Assembly (NCBI GenBank): GCA_016213435.1
Contig: JACRAL010000037.1
Span: 83,503 to 115,916 of the forward strand
DNA length: 32,414 nucleotides
Source: Bacteroidota bacterium
GTDB lineage: Bacteria; Bacteroidota; Bacteroidia; Palsa-948
Direction: 5' to 3'
The notes beneath the pieces were generated by a model. That model had not been told where the DNA came from, searched no databases, and worked only from the letters and a program-made list of their open reading frames with translations. Position 1 is the first letter of the stretch, and every line of letters starts with the position of its first letter. The position numbers and the translations under genes are program-made. This document shows, piece after piece, positions 30,583 through 32,414 of this stretch.

Positions 30583-31935
30583 ATGAAAGAAAAAGATCAG
30601 TTTTCTGAATGGTATTTGAGGCAATTCAATCAGATTACGGAAGAGCCGCCAAAGGAAGTTTGGGATAATGTTTCCAATGAACTGGATGTGAATGATGTTT
30701 GGACTAAGATTGATTTGAAGCTCAACAGTATTGACAGAAGAAGACTTTTCATACGCAGAACCGCTTATGCTGCTACAGCTCTTCTTTTGCTGTTTATTTT
30801 CGGTACGACCGTTTTCAAAACATATACCAATCCTGAAAATAGAATCATCCTGTCGGATAAAGAAACTAACCGTGTTGCAAAAGATATCACTTTGCCCCTC
30901 GACAATAAAACAAACGCTGTAGAAAAAGAATTGGCAAAATCTTTGGATGTTGCTCCAAACATTAAGAATTCTGTATCTGTTTCCGAAAAATATTCTCCCG
31001 TTTCTTCTGCTGAATCGAATCCTCATGCAATAGTTATGCAGACAAGTTCTGCAATTTCCGAAAATCATTCTATCAGTAAAGAAGGCGACAAAGAACGTGT
31101 TTCTGCTGCAAATGTTATTCAAACGAATGTAGATACCACTTCAATATCTTCGGAAGGAGATAAGAAAAGCAATGCGGGTGAACTATTTATTGTTCCAATT
31201 AAAACATTATTTATTGCGGCCAATGCGGTTGATTCCTTTGTGCCGCGTTTTACGCTGCATTCTATTGTAAATGCCGATTCAAATAAACATACTCAACAAT
31301 CCGCAAAAAATGAATTTTATGGATTTTACTTAGGCGGAGTGTTTTCTTCGCATAATATGTGGTTACTTAACCAATTGACTTTTGATGGACTGAAAGCAAA
31401 CTCGCTTAATGAAACAAAAATAAGTTTTGGATATTCTTTTGGAATTTCTACAGGTTATAATTTTAGCGATCACTGGGGGGGAGAGTTGAACTGGTATATT
31501 AATTCTCGGCAAGGACAAACCTATAATGTGTATAATGAAGGGCAGTATGTTGCAAGGAAAATAAAAATGGATTTTTCTATACTTAATCCTATGTTGAAAT
31601 ACCGCAATCAAGGATATAGCAACTTGATGAAAACGGCAGACTCGAAAAATATATTGATGGGGATTACTATAGGAATGCTTAAGAGAGGGGAAGATAATTT
31701 CAATTTGAAATCAGAAGACATTACTACTCGTTTTCATAAAGCAAATTATAGCCTCCAAATAGGATATGAATATGAGGTTATTGCTTTTCGCAAAATACTT
31801 TTGTCTTCAGCAATAGTTGCCAATCTTGGAGTAAAGAATATATATAAAGGAGATGCATATATTCCGGCAAGTTTTAACAGAACGCATATTGCGTCAATAG
31901 AATTAAATATTGGCTTGAAGTACTTGTTGCGGTAG
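30583..31935 (+). CDS. Trans-envelope anti-sigma factor with C-terminal outer-membrane barrel (Dma-like)
   Basis: A 450-residue protein with three parts. Residues 1-58 are soluble and acidic, with the repeated W-motif FSEWYLRQFNQITEEPPKEV and VWDNVSNELDVNDVW, like anti-sigma segments. Residues about 60-78 are one transmembrane helix (YAATALLLLFIFGTTVF). Residues about 80-240 are a Ser/Asn/Lys-rich linker without structure. From about 245 it has amphipathic strands ending in an aromatic/basic C-terminus (YGFYLGGVFSSH, SFGYSFGISTGYNF, GGELNWYINSR, ASIELNIGLKYLLR), typical of an outer-membrane beta-barrel. This is the dual membrane-spanning anti-sigma architecture described in Bacteroides. It follows the ECF sigma gene by five bases. 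The assignment rests on layout, not on a search. Confidence 0.75.
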   Translation: MKEKDQFSEWYLRQFNQITEEPPKEVWDNVSNELDVNDVWTKIDLKLNSIDRRRLFIRRTAYAATALLLLFIFGTTVFKTYTNPENRIILSDKETNRVAKDITLPLDNKTNAVEKELAKSLDVAPNIKNSVSVSEKYSPVSSAESNPHAIVMQTSSAISENHSISKEGDKERVSAANVIQTNVDTTSISSEGDKKSNAGELFIVPIKTLFIAANAVDSFVPRFTLHSIVNADSNKHTQQSAKNEFYGFYLGGVFSSHNMWLLNQLTFDGLKANSLNETKISFGYSFGISTGYNFSDHWGGELNWYINSRQGQTYNVYNEGQYVARKIKMDFSILNPMLKYRNQGYSNLMKTADSKNILMGITIGMLKRGEDNFNLKSEDITTRFHKANYSLQIGYEYEVIAFRKILLSSAIVANLGVKNIYKGDAYIPASFNRTHIASIELNIGLKYLLR

Positions 31936-31966
31936 TTCCTCCTCTTTTTCTATTAATAGGAACTAC
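31932..31966. terminator. Stem-loop at the anti-sigma stop codon
   Basis: GTAGTTCCT (31932-31940) and AGGAACTAC (31958-31966) are perfect 9-bp arms with a 17-base loop; the stop TAG lies in the left arm. No T tract follows, so it is more likely an mRNA 3'-end structure than a terminator on its own. Confidence 0.5.
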
Positions 31967-31997
31967 GCAGAGGTCTCTTATTTGCTACAAATTTCAT

Positions 31998-32030
31998 AAA
32001 AGTTTCAGCCATAACCTGAAACTTTTGTTT
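31998..32030. terminator. Rho-independent terminator closing the sigma/anti-sigma operon
   Basis: AAAAGTTTCAG (31998-32008) and CTGAAACTTTT (32016-32026) are perfect 11-bp arms with a 7-base loop, followed by GTTT. A and T tracts on the two sides would let it act in both directions. Confidence 0.75.
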
Positions 32031-32281
32031 CACAATCTAAAGTTTTGACTTCATAACCTTAGGACTTACGCAAAGAAAACATGTTGTTTCCTGTCCGACT
32101 TTTATGATCAGGCGGGCATAAGAAATGCGTCACCTTATTTCTTATCCAAAATATTAATCATCGGTTATTAATTGTTCGGATAGATGATGAAAAAAATTAT
32201 AACCAAGCGCAATGCTGAACTCCCATAGCACATAGGCTTGCAGCGATGGTTTTTTCATAAGGGTTGTAACCGTAGCAGGTT
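32031..32281. other. Gene-free stretch with a possible insertion-sequence end
   Basis: No convincing gene. TAGGACTTACGCAAA at about 32061-32075 resembles the outer end of some insertion sequences. CCTGTCCGAC and CAGGCGGGC nearby may be a weak palindrome. The right part leads into the transposase-like fragment on the minus strand and may be that element's internal non-coding end. Confidence 0.3.
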
Positions 32282-32414
32282 TTACGCATTATAATTTAAT
32301 AGTGTTTTCAAGTATGCAGTATCGTAGTTGGCTCTTAGTTTTTTATGGGTCATTGAGAGTTTGGATTCTATTTCTTGGTTTAACAGATTGATTGCAATTT
32401 TATTTGTGAGTGCA
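32282..32414 (-). CDS. C-terminal fragment of a probable transposase (continues beyond window)
   Basis: The minus strand is open from the right edge to a TAA at 32282-32284, giving 43 residues. It contains KIAINLLNQEIESKLSMTHK followed by KLRANYDTAYLKTLLNYNA. The ALNLL-type helix, basic segment and W/Y-D-x-x-YL-x-x-LL ending resemble the C-termini of ISAs1/H-repeat-type DDE transposases, but so short a piece cannot settle the family. The catalytic region would lie outside the window. Taken with the possible terminal repeat near 32061, it suggests an insertion sequence bordering the sigma/anti-sigma operon. Confidence 0.45.
   Translation of the reverse strand, partial: ALTNKIAINLLNQEIESKLSMTHKKLRANYDTAYLKTLLNYNA

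Noticed and set aside
30445-31122. 225-codon open frame on the minus strand
   Set aside because: It overlaps the sigma factor and the anti-sigma gene; the product is Phe/Arg/Cys-rich, as expected for a shadow frame.

Overview
The window reads as chromosomal DNA of a Bacteroidota (Bacteroidetes) bacterium. The evidence is AT-rich sequence, TAnnTTTG-type -7 promoter boxes, a nusB/DUF1573/yajC/ybbR/coaE gene order, a long NusB, several lipoproteins with Cys lipoboxes, an obgE that lacks the C-terminal extension, and a sigma factor paired with an anti-sigma/outer-membrane-barrel fusion. No rRNA, tRNA, CRISPR array or prophage was seen. All identifications come from reading motifs by eye; no database search was run.

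Layout. 1-4520: housekeeping genes on + (nusB, incomplete at the left edge; DUF1573 lipoprotein; yajC; short ybbR-like; coaE; bifunctional NAD(P)HX repair enzyme). 4521-7606: an arsenic-resistance operon (arsR, arsM, GDCCVxC protein, arsC, acr3) with two matching palindromic operators. 7628-11616: LolC/E-like permease (-), two exported unknowns (+), a methyltransferase and rbfA (-). 11778-16981: MsbA-like ABC exporter (+), alpha/beta hydrolase and purE (-), gamma-glutamyltransferase lipoprotein (+). 17014-23140: hpt, adk, rraB-like, obgE, lipoprotein esterase, PAP2 phosphatase, crcB, LptF/G-type permease and a possible 36-residue membrane peptide. 23171-29207: M23/LysM peptidase, glycosyltransferase, then translation-related genes (tsaC-like, cca, miaA) with a PRiA4-ORF3-like gene between them. 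29304-31935: lipoprotein, ECF sigma factor and a trans-envelope anti-sigma factor, closed by a strong terminator. 32031-32414: a probable insertion-sequence end and the C-terminus of a transposase running off the window.

Two layers stand out beyond ordinary gene content. First, the window is full of small dispersed elements: GC-rich palindromes (CCCTCTCC/GGAGAGGG type, CCCGATA/TATCGGG type, CCTGTCT/AGGCAGG type) and 7- or 8-bp tandem arrays. Many lie inside conserved genes, in frame, and appear as extra hydrophilic loops: three in the gamma-glutamyltransferase (one just before the catalytic Thr), three in the hydrolase, and others in the ABC exporter, NAD(P)HX repair enzyme, LolC-like permease, methyltransferase and MiaA. 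In one place a palindrome splits a heptamer array. A 45-bp palindromic leader stands at the same 7-nt distance before rbfA and the LptF/G gene, and msbA has a similar leader without the palindrome. Second, the 29304-31935 operon encodes a single protein that appears to reach from a cytoplasmic anti-sigma segment through the inner membrane to an outer-membrane barrel. This matches the dual membrane-spanning anti-sigma (Dma) architecture described in Bacteroides, here with a lipoprotein gene upstream.
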